From NCBI GenBank assembly GCA_041396705.1, contig JAWKYB010000003.1:1-64000 (forward strand): a stretch of DNA of 64,000 nt, written 5' to 3'. Both the position numbers and the translations under genes were made by a program. The notes beneath the pieces are model-generated. The model had not been told where the DNA came from. It saw nothing but the letters and a program-made list of their open reading frames with translations, and ran no database searches. The DNA comes from Alphaproteobacteria bacterium. Lineage in GTDB: Bacteria; Pseudomonadota; Alphaproteobacteria; CALKHQ01. The first letter of the stretch is position 1. Every line of letters starts with the position of its first letter. This document shows positions 55,158-63,655 of the stretch, piece after piece.

Positions 55158-55273
55158 GCGCAGGCAAAGCGAACCGAGCTGGCCGGGCGGCAAGTATGGA
55201 ACACAACACGAGAGCGCGGCCGGGACCGTCGGGCGAGGAGCCCCGCCGGTCGCCGGCGCCGGAGAGAGGGGCA

Positions 55274-55570
55274 ATGGGCGCGGGCGAGGGATCCCGGGCC
55301 GAGACGGGGCGCCACCGGCGCTTCACGCCGGAAGAGATCGTCAAGATGCTGCGCGAGGCCGATGTCCGGATCAGCCACGGCGAGAGGGTCGGCGCCATCT
55401 GCGCCGACTTCGGCGTCTCGGAGCAGAGCTACTACCGCTGGCGCCGTCGCTATGGCGGCCTGCGCATCGACCAGGCCCGCCGGATGCGGCAGCTGGAGCG
55501 GGAGAATACGAGGCTGCGCAAGCTCGTCGCGCTGCTGACTGCCGACCGCGAGCAGCACGGCGGCGCCTGA
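55274..55570 (+). CDS. IS3-family OrfA-like helix-turn-helix protein, orphan
   Basis: A 98-residue DNA-binding protein. RRFTPEEIVKMLREADVRIS, VGAICADFGVSEQSYYRWRRRYGG and QARRMRQLERENTRLRKLVA reproduce the helix-turn-helix and leucine-zipper layout of IS3-type OrfA (IS407 group). The typical partner OrfB (DDE transposase) and terminal inverted repeats are absent, so it is either an element remnant or a domesticated regulator. GGAGAGAGGGG before ATG 55274 supports this start; an upstream ATG at 55196 is weaker. It is the last plus-strand gene of the fibre locus. Confidence 0.75.
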   Translation: MGAGEGSRAETGRHRRFTPEEIVKMLREADVRISHGERVGAICADFGVSEQSYYRWRRRYGGLRIDQARRMRQLERENTRLRKLVALLTADREQHGGA

Positions 55571-55598
55571 CGCCAAGGGCAGCCGGCCCGGCTCGGCA

Positions 55599-56441
55599 TC
55601 AGGACAGGGTGATGACCACCCGCCTGTTCGCCGCGTTGCGCACGCCATCGCCGGTGGCCTCGGCCGGCTCGCGCTCGCCGACGGCATCCATCTGGATCCG
55701 GCCGGCGTCGACGCCACGGGCGACCATCAGGTCGCGCACCGCCTCGGCCCGAGCCCGCGACAGCAGCTGGTTGTATTCCGGCGCGCCGGCGGTGTCGGTA
55801 TAGCCGACCACCGCGATCGGCAGCGTCGGGTCGGCCAGCGCGGCGACGACGGCCTGCTCGACCACGGCGCGGCCGGCGGTGGTCAGCGCGGCGCTGTCGA
55901 AATCGAACAGGATCACGAAATTCTGCGCGTCCGCCGCGCCCGGGCCGGTCTGCGGCCGGCCGCCTGCCGCCATCAGGCATTCGTAGAAGCCGTCGCGGCA
56001 GACCATGATACGGGAATCGTCCTGGTCCTCTTCGGCTTCGGCGATCCAGCAGTCGTAAAGCGCCTGGCAATGCGCCACCAGCTCGGGCTGGAAGTCGCGG
56101 CCGCCGCTGTACAGGATCGCGACCAACTGGGCCCGCGCCTCGATCAGTTCCTGGACGACCGACTCCGGGACGGCACGCGCGGCGACCTCGTCGGGCAGCA
56201 CCTGCTGTCCGTAAGACGCCGCCAGGCCCTTCAGCGCGAAATAGTCGGCGTCGGTCCAGTCGCCGCGGCCGGCCTCGAACACCGCCAGGTCCTGATACTC
56301 GTCCATCAGCGCCACGTTGTGGCGATGGCCGACTCGCGGGGTCTCCTGCAGCGTCTCGATATTCCAGGCGGTGGTGCAGCCCGAAGCCAGCAACACCGCC
56401 GCGATGGCAAGCACCAGCGGTTGCCACGATCGGATGGACAT
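55599..56441 (-). CDS. OmpA-family lipoprotein (peptidoglycan-binding)
   Basis: A 280-residue protein with lipobox LLASGC (Cys22). Residues 24-160 are helical and specific, with Cys-containing LYDCWIAEAEEDQDD. Residues 168-280 form an OmpA C-terminal domain: FVILFDFDSAALT, VVGYTDTAGAPEYNQLLSRARAEAV and RNAANRRVVITLS, including the Asp and Arg that bind diaminopimelate. The gene should anchor the outer membrane to the wall. It converges on the OrfA-like gene, 28 bases apart, and could stabilise the envelope around the fibre pore. Confidence 0.88.
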   Translation of the reverse strand: MSIRSWQPLVLAIAAVLLASGCTTAWNIETLQETPRVGHRHNVALMDEYQDLAVFEAGRGDWTDADYFALKGLAASYGQQVLPDEVAARAVPESVVQELIEARAQLVAILYSGGRDFQPELVAHCQALYDCWIAEAEEDQDDSRIMVCRDGFYECLMAAGGRPQTGPGAADAQNFVILFDFDSAALTTAGRAVVEQAVVAALADPTLPIAVVGYTDTAGAPEYNQLLSRARAEAVRDLMVARGVDAGRIQMDAVGEREPAEATGDGVRNAANRRVVITLS

Positions 56442-56523
56442 GGCGCCTCTCCCCCTCTGCGACTGCCGATCCTAGCCTGCCTCTTTTGTTGCCGTCGGAT
56501 CAACTCGCAAGGCGTGGCGGGCG

Positions 56524-57336
56524 CTATTGCACGCGGGCGCGCAGCCGGTCGGTCAGGTACTCCATTGCCAGCACGACGACGAAGATCGCCAGCATGATCG
56601 TCGCGGCGTTGGGGTATTGGAACAGATCGAAGGCGACCTTCAGCTCCTGGCCGATTCCGCCGGCGCCGACCAGCCCCAGCACCACCGACGATCGCACCGC
56701 CTTCTCAAGCGCGAACAGCCCGGTGTTGATCATCGACGGCGCCGCATCGGGCAGGATGGCACCCGTCAGGATCGACAGGCGGTTGGCGCCGATCGCCGAC
56801 AGCGCCAGCTGCGAATCCTTGTCGGCATCCTCCATCGCCTCGGCGAAGAACCGGCCGCAGAAGCCGATGGTGTCGACCACGATGGTCATCGTGCCCGCCG
56901 TCGGACCCAGCCCGACCGCGACCACGAACAGCAGCGCCCAGACCAGGTCCGGCACCGTGCGGAACAGCGAGACCAGTGCCTTGCCCAGATAGGCGAATGG
57001 ACCGACCGGCGAGACGGCGCGCGCCGACAGCCAAGCGACGGGGACGCTGGCGGCGACGCCGATCGCCGTGCCGACCACGGCGATCTGGAAGGTCTCGACC
57101 AGCCGGTCGAGGATGCGCAGCAGAAACCCCTCGTCCAGGTTGGGCGGCAGCATCCGGTCGAGCAGCCGCCCCAGGCTGGGCAGGCCGTCGGCCAGTCGCT
57201 GTGGCGACGGCGCGACATCGCCAAGCGACGCGATCACCACGGCGACCGCAGCCAGCAACAGGGTGAAGGCGACCGGCGACGGCGCGCGCAGCCGCGGCGG
57301 CGCGCCTGGCGTCCGGCCGCGCGGAACCTCAGCCAT
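56524..57336 (-). CDS. phnE: Phosphonate ABC transporter permease PhnE
   Basis: A 270-residue six-helix permease. DRLVETFQIAVVGTAIGVAASVPVAWL begins the core with the typical phosphonate-permease TFQIAxxGT; the loop DSQLALSAIGANRLSILTGA is the EAA region; VVLGLVGAGGIGQELKVAFD is the highly conserved PhnE C-terminal block. Its start overlaps phnC by 8 bases. The order phnD, phnC, phnE on the minus strand, divergent from phnM and phnF, identifies a phosphonate or phosphate-ester uptake locus. Confidence 0.92.
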   Translation of the reverse strand: MAEVPRGRTPGAPPRLRAPSPVAFTLLLAAVAVVIASLGDVAPSPQRLADGLPSLGRLLDRMLPPNLDEGFLLRILDRLVETFQIAVVGTAIGVAASVPVAWLSARAVSPVGPFAYLGKALVSLFRTVPDLVWALLFVVAVGLGPTAGTMTIVVDTIGFCGRFFAEAMEDADKDSQLALSAIGANRLSILTGAILPDAAPSMINTGLFALEKAVRSSVVLGLVGAGGIGQELKVAFDLFQYPNAATIMLAIFVVVLAMEYLTDRLRARVQ

Positions 57337-58129
57337 TGAAGGTGCCCGCGATCATGCGGTCGGTTACGGCCATGGTCGGGCTGTCGAAGTGCAGTCGGCC
57401 GCCCCGCAACGCCAGCACGCGGTCGGAAAAGGCGAGCGCGTGTTCGATGTCGTGGGTGGTGAACAGCAGCGTGATGCCGTGCGTCCGCGCCAGGGCCGCG
57501 AACAGGTCCATGACCTCGCGGCCGGCCGCCGGGTCGAGGCTCGCGGACGGCTCGTCGGCGATCAGCAGTCGCGGCTGGCGCACGATCGCCCGAGCGATCG
57601 CCACGCGCTGCTGCTGTCCGCCGGACAGGGTGTCGGCCCGGTGACCCGCCCTGTCGGCAAGGCTGACCGCCTCCAGGGCCGCCAGCGCGTTGCGGCGCCA
57701 CGCGTATGGCGCGGTCGTCTGGCAGAAGCCGCGCCAACTGCCCGGCGTGCCGAGCATGCCGTGCACGACGTTGGACAGCACCGACCGCCGCCGGACCAGC
57801 CCGTGGTGCTGGAACACGAAGCCGGTCTGCCGGCGCAGGCGCGCACGCTGGGCGGATGTCGGCGTCGCGCCGAACCGTTCGCCCAGGGTCTCGACCGTGC
57901 CGCGGGAGATCGGCACCAGGCCGATCAGACATTTCAGCAGCGTCGACTTGCCGGACCCGTTCGGCCCGATCAGGGCGACACGTTCGCCTGCGCCGATGGT
58001 CAGGCAGACATCGCGCAGCACCGGCGCGACGCGCCCATAGGCCTTGTCGAGGTTTGCGGTGCTGACGATCGCGCGGTCCGTGGCGGTCGGGCCCGGTGCG
58101 GGCGGTTCCGCCGGCGTGGACAGGCGCAC
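57329..58129 (-). CDS. phnC: Phosphonate ABC transporter ATP-binding protein PhnC
   Basis: A 266-residue ABC ATPase. LDKAYGRVAPVLRDV starts the domain; Walker A is GPNGSGKST, the Q-loop VFQHHGLVRRRSVLSNV (typical of PhnC), signature LSGGQQQRVAIARAI, Walker B LLIADEPSASLDP and switch TTHDIEHAL. The frame is open far upstream in antisense-like sequence over phnD, so a GTG start at 58129 (or 58141) between the genes is most likely. It lies 26 bases after phnD and overlaps phnE. Confidence 0.9.
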   Translation of the reverse strand: MRLSTPAEPPAPGPTATDRAIVSTANLDKAYGRVAPVLRDVCLTIGAGERVALIGPNGSGKSTLLKCLIGLVPISRGTVETLGERFGATPTSAQRARLRRQTGFVFQHHGLVRRRSVLSNVVHGMLGTPGSWRGFCQTTAPYAWRRNALAALEAVSLADRAGHRADTLSGGQQQRVAIARAIVRQPRLLIADEPSASLDPAAGREVMDLFAALARTHGITLLFTTHDIEHALAFSDRVLALRGGRLHFDSPTMAVTDRMIAGTFNG

Positions 58130-58155
58130 CTGCCTGCCCACGCCCGGGGGCGCGT

Positions 58156-59013
58156 TCAGTTGCCGACGAACGCGTCGAAGGTGTCGACGCCGATGGTGCG
58201 ATACATCGCGCGGACATATTCGTAGTCGGCGTCGTCGATCGCGGTCAGGAAGAAGCCGCCCCGGTACTTGCCGTTGTCCTCGCCGGTCAGCACCGCCTGC
58301 ATCAGGTCGGCGCCTTCGTTGACGAAGGCGTCGCGCACCGTGGCGACGATCGCCGCGTCCAGATCCGCCCGCGCGACCAGGATGTCGTTGGGCAGGTCGC
58401 GGCCGCGGGCGACCACGGTGAACGCCTGGTCGGGGAAGGCCTCGCGGATCGCGGCCAGGTGGGTGAAGTTCATGCCCACAGCGGCGACGTCGCCACGGAT
58501 CATCGCCTCGACCGCGACGTTGCGGGCGATGATCTGGGCCTCGTAGTCGACGCCGTACATCAGGCCCAGGTCCGCCAGCGCCTGCGCCGGCCCGAGATGC
58601 TGCGAGGTGGAGCCGACGGAGCCGAAGGTGACGATCTGGCCGCGCAAGTCGGCGACATCCTTGATCGGGCCATCGGCCATCACCACCACCTGGGCGAAAT
58701 AGTCGGGCCGCTGCCAGCCGGCCACGATCTGCGCGTCGGTCAGCTGGCGGATGACGACATATTCGGCCGGGCCGGTCAGCACCAGATCGGCCTGGCCCGC
58801 GACCATCGCCTCGACCGCTGCCGTGCGCGAGTTGACGGGGTAGAGCTCGATGTCGAGGCCGGTCGCCTTTTCCAGGGCCAGTTCGAACGCGCCGAACTCC
58901 TGCTGCAGGACCTCCAGCCCCTCGATGTCGGTCACGGCGAAACTGACCGGCTCGGCCAGGGCCGGGGCGGCGAGCGCCGCCGTTGCGGCGGCGGCGAGAA
59001 TGGCGCGGAACAT
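58156..59013 (-). CDS. phnD: Phosphonate ABC transporter substrate-binding protein PhnD
   Basis: A 285-residue periplasmic receptor with signal peptide (AILAAAATAALAAPALAEP). VNSRTAAVEAMVAGQADLVLTGPAEYVV and FGSVGSTSQHLGPAQALADLG show the PhnD phosphonate-binding loops (Ser/Thr cluster binding the phosphonate oxygens). AIIRGDVAAVGMNF-like and GFFLTAIDDADYEYVRAMY complete the fold. GAGGGGAAG precedes ATG 59013. First gene of the phnDCE operon. Confidence 0.9.
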   Translation of the reverse strand: MFRAILAAAATAALAAPALAEPVSFAVTDIEGLEVLQQEFGAFELALEKATGLDIELYPVNSRTAAVEAMVAGQADLVLTGPAEYVVIRQLTDAQIVAGWQRPDYFAQVVVMADGPIKDVADLRGQIVTFGSVGSTSQHLGPAQALADLGLMYGVDYEAQIIARNVAVEAMIRGDVAAVGMNFTHLAAIREAFPDQAFTVVARGRDLPNDILVARADLDAAIVATVRDAFVNEGADLMQAVLTGEDNGKYRGGFFLTAIDDADYEYVRAMYRTIGVDTFDAFVGN

Positions 59014-59038
59014 GATGCTTCCCCTCTTCTGCGGCTTG

Positions 59039-59046
59039 TGTATACA
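59039..59046. promoter_or_regulatory. Small palindrome in the divergent phnD-phnM promoter region
   Basis: TGTATACA lies 26 bases upstream of phnD in the 117-base divergent gap. GntR/HutC-type regulators such as the adjacent PhnF bind short A+T-containing dyads, so this is a candidate operator shared by both operons; only the dyad itself is seen. Confidence 0.35.
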
Positions 59047-59130
59047 GGAACCGTTGCGACCGCCCCTGCATAGCGGGATTCGGTGACAGCGGCGTGACGT
59101 TCCCCCAGGGACGGACGGCAGGAGCGGAAG

Positions 59131-60255
59131 GTGAACTGGATCCTCTCGGGAGGCCGGGTCCTGCGCGGAGACGCGCTGGAGCGCAGCGACCTCCATCTTT
59201 GCGACGGGCTGGTGGCCGAGCGGCCGGCCGCGGATGCGCGCCGGTTCGATGCCGGCGGCATGCTGGTCCTGCCTGGCATCGTCGACATCCATGGCGACGG
59301 TTTCGAGCGCCAGATCATGCCGCGGCCCAAGGTCAGCTTCGACCTGGAGCTGGCGCTGGCCGAGACCGACCGGCAGCTGGTCGCCAACGGGATCACCACC
59401 GCCTTTCATGGCCTGACCGTGTCATGGGAGCCCGGCCTGCGGTGCCTGGACAACGCCCGGACCTTCGTGCCGACGCTGGAGCGGATGCGGCCGGGGCTTG
59501 CCTGCGACACTCGCCTGCACCTGCGCTGGGAAACCTTCGCCCTCGATGCGATGGCCGATGTCGAAGGCTGGCTCGACCGCGAACCGGCCCCGATCCTGGC
59601 CTTCAACGACCACACAACCAGCAGCGCGCAGAATGGCCGCCTGGCCAGCAAGCTCGGGCATTGGGCCGCGCGCGCCGGCGTCGGCGAGGCGGAGTATGTG
59701 GCGCTGGTCGACCGGGTCTGGAGCCGGCGCGACGAGGTACCGGCCGCCATCGAGCGGCTGGCAGGCGTGGCGCGCGATCATGGCGCGATCCTGCTGGCCC
59801 ACGACGAGGCGACTCCCGACGACAGGCAGCGCTTCCGCGCGCTCGGCGCCCATGCCTCGGAGTTCCCGGTGACGGTCGAGACCGCGCGGGCGGCGCGAGC
59901 GGCCGGCGAGGACGTCATTCTCGGCGCGCCCAACGTGGTGCGCGGCGGCAGCCATACCGGTGCCTTGGATGCGACCGCGGCGGTGGCCGACGACCTGTGC
60001 TCGGTGCTCGCCTCCGACTACTACTATCCGACGCTGGCCGCCGCGGCGTTCAAGCTGGCCGCCGCCGGGCAGCTGCCGTTCCACGCCGCCTGGGCGCTGG
60101 TCTCGGCCAACCCGGCGCGGGCGGCGGGCCTGCCAGATCGCGGCGCGCTGTCGGCGGGCATGCGCGGCGATGTCATCGTGGTCGACGACGGCGGGGCGCA
60201 GCCGCGCGTGGTCGCCAGCTTCGTCGCCGGCCGCAAGGTCTATGAGGCCGGCTAG
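59131..60255 (+). CDS. phnM: Alpha-D-ribose 1-methylphosphonate 5-triphosphate diphosphatase PhnM
   Basis: A 374-residue amidohydrolase-superfamily enzyme from GTG 59131. GIVDIHGDGFERQIMPRP has the HxDxF-like metal site of PhnM; GITTAFHGLTVSWEPG, FNDHTTSSAQNGRLASKLG, LLAHDEATPDD and NVVRGGSHTGALDA are family signatures. It removes diphosphate from the ribosyl-triphosphate intermediate of the C-P lyase route. The core lyase genes phnGHIJKL are not in this window and must be elsewhere if the route is complete. It overlaps phnF. Confidence 0.93.
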   Translation: MNWILSGGRVLRGDALERSDLHLCDGLVAERPAADARRFDAGGMLVLPGIVDIHGDGFERQIMPRPKVSFDLELALAETDRQLVANGITTAFHGLTVSWEPGLRCLDNARTFVPTLERMRPGLACDTRLHLRWETFALDAMADVEGWLDREPAPILAFNDHTTSSAQNGRLASKLGHWAARAGVGEAEYVALVDRVWSRRDEVPAAIERLAGVARDHGAILLAHDEATPDDRQRFRALGAHASEFPVTVETARAARAAGEDVILGAPNVVRGGSHTGALDATAAVADDLCSVLASDYYYPTLAAAAFKLAAAGQLPFHAAWALVSANPARAAGLPDRGALSAGMRGDVIVVDDGGAQPRVVASFVAGRKVYEAG

Positions 60256-61033
60256 CGTGGATGGACCGGATCTGCTGGCGCGGCTGGCGCTCGCGGGCGG
60301 CCCCGCCTTCCGCCCGCGCGGCGAGCGGGCACTGTGGCTGCAGATCTACGACCTGTTGCGCCGGGAACTGACCAGCGGCCGGCTGCGCCCAGGATGCCAG
60401 CTGCCGGGCGAGAACCAGCTTGCCGAGGCCTTCGGCGTCACCCGGGTGACGCTGCGCCGGGCATTGCGGCGCTTGCAGCAGGAGGGCGTGCTGGTCGCGC
60501 GCAAGGGTGTCGGCGTGTTCCTGCGCAAGCCGCCGAGCGTCTATGTGGTCGCCAGCGACCGCCGTTTCGGCGACGCCCTGGTCGGCGATCACGGCACCGT
60601 CGACACGCGGACACTCGGCCTGCGCCGCCGCAAGGCCGGCCGCACGGCCGGCGAACGGCTGTGCCTGCCGGTGGGGGCGCCGACCATCGCGCTTCGCCGG
60701 CTGCGCCTGCTCGACGGCCAGCCGGTCTACCTGACCGAGAAGCTGTTCCCGGCGGAGCGTTTCCCCGAGTTCGAGGCGTGCTATCGCGAGCGCCAGTCGG
60801 TCGCCGCTGTTTATGCAGGCCACGGCATCGCCCGCTTCAGCCGGGTGGAGACACGGGTCAGCGGCGGCTTCGCCACGGCGGCCGAGGCCGAGGCGCTGGG
60901 CCTGACGCCGGCGACACCGGTGCTGCGGACCAGCGCGCTGAATGTCGACGAGGCCGGCATCCCCATCGAGTTCAGCAGCGGCTGCTGGCCGCTGACCATG
61001 GTCGAGCTGGTGTTCCGGCAGGGCACCGGCTGA
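60242..61033 (+). CDS. phnF: Phosphonate-utilisation regulator PhnF (GntR/HutC family)
   Basis: A 263-residue repressor. The GntR winged helix is at about residues 30-95: LWLQIYDLLRRELTSGRLRP, LPGENQLAEAFGVTRVTLRRALRRL and GVGVFLRK. The C-terminal UTRA domain (about 110-260) binds the effector: ALRRLRLLDGQPVYLTEKLF, FSRVETRVSGGFATAAEAEALG, ELVFRQG. The ATG at 60242 overlaps the end of phnM by 14 bases; GTG 60257 is an alternative. Likely controls the divergent phn operons. Confidence 0.88.
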   Translation: MRPASVDGPDLLARLALAGGPAFRPRGERALWLQIYDLLRRELTSGRLRPGCQLPGENQLAEAFGVTRVTLRRALRRLQQEGVLVARKGVGVFLRKPPSVYVVASDRRFGDALVGDHGTVDTRTLGLRRRKAGRTAGERLCLPVGAPTIALRRLRLLDGQPVYLTEKLFPAERFPEFEACYRERQSVAAVYAGHGIARFSRVETRVSGGFATAAEAEALGLTPATPVLRTSALNVDEAGIPIEFSSGCWPLTMVELVFRQGTG

Positions 61034-61112
61034 GCGCCGCGGCGGTGCCGCATTGACGCCGGGCCCGCCCTCCGCTTGCATCGCAGGGTGAATCGCACGG
61101 GGAGGGCGGATC

Positions 61113-62327
61113 ATGGGCGAATGGAGCGACCCGTTCGGGCGCTGGGGACTGCGGCGGGTGATCAACGCGTCGGGCACGATGACCGTGCTGGGCGCGTCGC
61201 GCGTGGCGCCGGAAGTGATCGAGAGCGTCGCCGGCATGCTGCCGCGCTTCGTGATCATGGACGAGCTGCAGGCGCGCGCCTCGCGCGTGATTGCGGAGGC
61301 GACCGGGGCCGAGGCGGGCTGCGTCGTCCATTGCACCGCCGCGGGAATCACCCTCGGCGTCGCCGCCGCCATCGCGGGCGACGACCTGGCCGCCATCGAG
61401 GCGCTGCCGGACTGCGGCGGGCGCGAGCGCCGGGTCGCCGTCCAGATGGGCCACATGATCACCTACGGCGCCACCGTGCAGCAGGCGATCGCGCTGGCCG
61501 GAGCCGAGGTCGTGCCGGTGGGCAGCGCCGCCCTGTGCGAGGTCTATCACCTGCGCCGGGCGCTGGATGCCGGCTGCGCCGCCGCAGTGTACGTGATTTC
61601 CCACCACACCGTGCGCGAAGGCGAGCTGCCGCTCGACCTGTTCATCGAGACCTGCGCCGACTACGGCGTGCCGGTGATCGTCGACATGGCGGCCGAATAC
61701 GACATGCACCGCGCGGCGGCATTGGGCGCCGGCGTGGTCATCCACAGCGGCCACAAGTTCCTCGCCGGGCTGACCAGCGGCGTCGTCGCCGGCAAGCGCG
61801 ACCTGGTGCGTGCGCTCTATCTGCAGCACCGCGGCATCGGCCGCACGATGAAGGTGCCGAAGGAGGCGATCGTCAGCGTGATGACGGCACTGGAACTGTG
61901 GTCGAAGCGCGATGCCGCCAAGGCGCGCGCGGCCGAGGAGACGGTGCTGGCGCTGTGGGAAGGTTATCTTGCCGGCCTGGCCGGCATCGCCATTTCCCGT
62001 CACGACGACTGGACCGGCAACCCGGTGACGCGGCTGCGCCTGCACGTCGACGGGCCGGCGGCCGGGCTGCATGCTTGGGAGCTGGCCGGAAGGCTGGCGG
62101 CACGCGACCCCGCCATCGTGGTCCGCGACGACCTGGCCGAGCACGGCCTGCTGTTCCTCGATCCGTGCAACCTGGACCAGGGCGAGCCGGCAATGGTCGG
62201 CGACGCGATCCTGGAGGAAGTGCGCAAGGCGCGCGAGGCGGGCGACGGCTGTCGGATGAGCTGGAGCGACGTCAAGCGCCGCCGCGCGGTGGCGCCGCTC
62301 GACTGGCCCTATGACGGCGGCGGCTGA
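61113..62327 (+). CDS. SelA-like PLP-dependent enzyme (D-glucosaminate-6-phosphate ammonia-lyase-like)
   Basis: A 404-residue fold-type I PLP enzyme. LRRVINASGTMTVLGASRVAP is the common start of the SelA-related ammonia-lyase group; VVHCTAAGITLGVAAAI binds the phosphate; VIVDMAAEYDM has the Asp that pairs with the pyridine; VIHSGHKFLAGLTSG holds the Schiff-base Lys215. Relatives act on glucosaminate 6-phosphate or unknown substrates; true selenocysteine synthase is larger. It follows phnF by 79 bases, and its GGGGAGGGC-like site precedes ATG 61113. A link to aminophosphonate or amino-sugar use is possible but unproven. Confidence 0.8.
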   Translation: MGEWSDPFGRWGLRRVINASGTMTVLGASRVAPEVIESVAGMLPRFVIMDELQARASRVIAEATGAEAGCVVHCTAAGITLGVAAAIAGDDLAAIEALPDCGGRERRVAVQMGHMITYGATVQQAIALAGAEVVPVGSAALCEVYHLRRALDAGCAAAVYVISHHTVREGELPLDLFIETCADYGVPVIVDMAAEYDMHRAAALGAGVVIHSGHKFLAGLTSGVVAGKRDLVRALYLQHRGIGRTMKVPKEAIVSVMTALELWSKRDAAKARAAEETVLALWEGYLAGLAGIAISRHDDWTGNPVTRLRLHVDGPAAGLHAWELAGRLAARDPAIVVRDDLAEHGLLFLDPCNLDQGEPAMVGDAILEEVRKAREAGDGCRMSWSDVKRRRAVAPLDWPYDGGG

Positions 62328-62333
62328 GGCGTC

Positions 62334-63440
62334 CTAGGCTGCGGTCGTGGGGAAGCCGGCCGGCCTCGCCCCCACGAGCCGTTGCAGGTCGGCGGAGCAT
62401 CCGGTGAACGCATGGCCGCTGTGCGGCGGCACGACGAAGCTGTCGCCGGTCGCCAGCGCCTGCGGCGGCGCGCCGTCGACCGCCAGCGTCATGGCGCCCT
62501 GCAGCACGAAATGGAACAGGAATTCGGCGTCGTGGCGCACGCGTACGCTGTCTCCGGCGCCGGTCCGGCGCGCGACGCGGGCACCGGCGACGCCGCCGGT
62601 GGCGGTTCCGATGCCTGTGTCGCGTGCCGCGAACCCGTCCAGCCGCCATGGATGCCAGGCCGCCTCGGCGGCGACGTGGCGGACGAAGCGCTGGCCGCCG
62701 AAGTCGCGGTCGGGCAGGACGGCGCCGGTCGGCAGCGTCAGGTCGTGGTCGACGCAGGTCATGTGCTCGGCCGGGCAGCCAACCTCGATCACTTCCAGCC
62801 CGTCGCCGCTTTCCAGCACGCGGTGGCGGATCTGCGGCGGCTGCAGCACGCAGTCGCCGGCCCGCAGCACGAACGGCTCGCCCTGGTCCTCATAAGCCAC
62901 CCTGACCCAGCCCCGGTAGCAGTAGATCATCTGGAAACGGATCTTGTGGAAGTGGACGTAGTCCGGCACCGGGCCGGGCTCGACGATGCGGATGTGCGAG
63001 GCGATGGCGAAGCCGCCCTGGCGGTCGGGCACCAGGTCACGGTAGCGCATGCCGGCGCGGCCGACGCCCCAGCCGGCCTCGTCCTGCATCCGGGTGACGA
63101 CCAGCGCCGGCGCCACCGGCGGTACCGCCAGCGGCGGCTCCAGCGGCGCCAGCTCGATGCGCGTGCCGTTGGGCGCGGTCAGGGTGCGCGTACCGCCGGC
63201 GACCGCGTCCGGGTCGGGGCACAGCAGCCGCAGCGCGCCGGGGTCGCCGGTCGCGTCGCGCTGCAGGCGCAGGTGCACGCCATAGCCGGAGATGTCGGCG
63301 ATGGCCGGCCGGTCGGCCGGGAAGATCGCGTCGATGCGGAAGCCCAGCGTGTCGGTGAAGAAGGGCAGCGTCGCCTTGAGGTCCGGGCAGGGCAGCACAA
63401 CCTCCGCCGCCCGCACCTGCTGCCGGTCGATATGGTTCAT
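62334..63440 (-). CDS. VOC-domain plus double-cupin protein
   Basis: A 368-residue protein of three modules. Residues 1-115 look like a glyoxalase/VOC half-module: EVVLPCPDLKATLPFFTDTLGF and a closing strand TRIELAPLEPP. Residues about 150-235 form a cupin: VPDYVHFHKIRFQMIYCYRG with the His cluster, then GDCVLQPPQIRHRV. Residues 260-368 form a second cupin: HDAEFLFHFVLQGAMTL, GDSFVVPPHSGHAF. Metal-binding His residues are visible in both. The reaction is unknown. It converges with the PLP enzyme gene (6-base gap). Confidence 0.78.
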   Translation of the reverse strand: MNHIDRQQVRAAEVVLPCPDLKATLPFFTDTLGFRIDAIFPADRPAIADISGYGVHLRLQRDATGDPGALRLLCPDPDAVAGGTRTLTAPNGTRIELAPLEPPLAVPPVAPALVVTRMQDEAGWGVGRAGMRYRDLVPDRQGGFAIASHIRIVEPGPVPDYVHFHKIRFQMIYCYRGWVRVAYEDQGEPFVLRAGDCVLQPPQIRHRVLESGDGLEVIEVGCPAEHMTCVDHDLTLPTGAVLPDRDFGGQRFVRHVAAEAAWHPWRLDGFAARDTGIGTATGGVAGARVARRTGAGDSVRVRHDAEFLFHFVLQGAMTLAVDGAPPQALATGDSFVVPPHSGHAFTGCSADLQRLVGARPAGFPTTAA

Positions 63441-63655
63441 CGGCTCGCCCCGTCGCTCCGCGCAGCCGCCTGCCGCGCACGCGCCGACAGTAGCCCAGGC
63501 CGCCGCGGCCGTCATGCGGACCGGGTGGCTCGCGGCACCATATGCGGCTTCCGGGCACGAAGAGTTGAAGCCGCGTCGCGCGCCGATCGCTCGGCGCTGG
63601 CCGCGATTTGGCTATGCTGCGCGCTGGATGCTGCTTTTTGCAGAGGAGGGCGGTC

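Noticed and set aside
54215..55273. Open frame upstream of the OrfA-like protein
   Set aside because: It overlaps the curlin-like and small lipoprotein genes in another phase; only the part after 55274 has recognisable domains.
57329..59071. 580-codon frame suggesting a PhnC fused to an upstream domain
   Set aside because: The first part is an out-of-phase reading of phnD; the ATPase domain starts after 58141.
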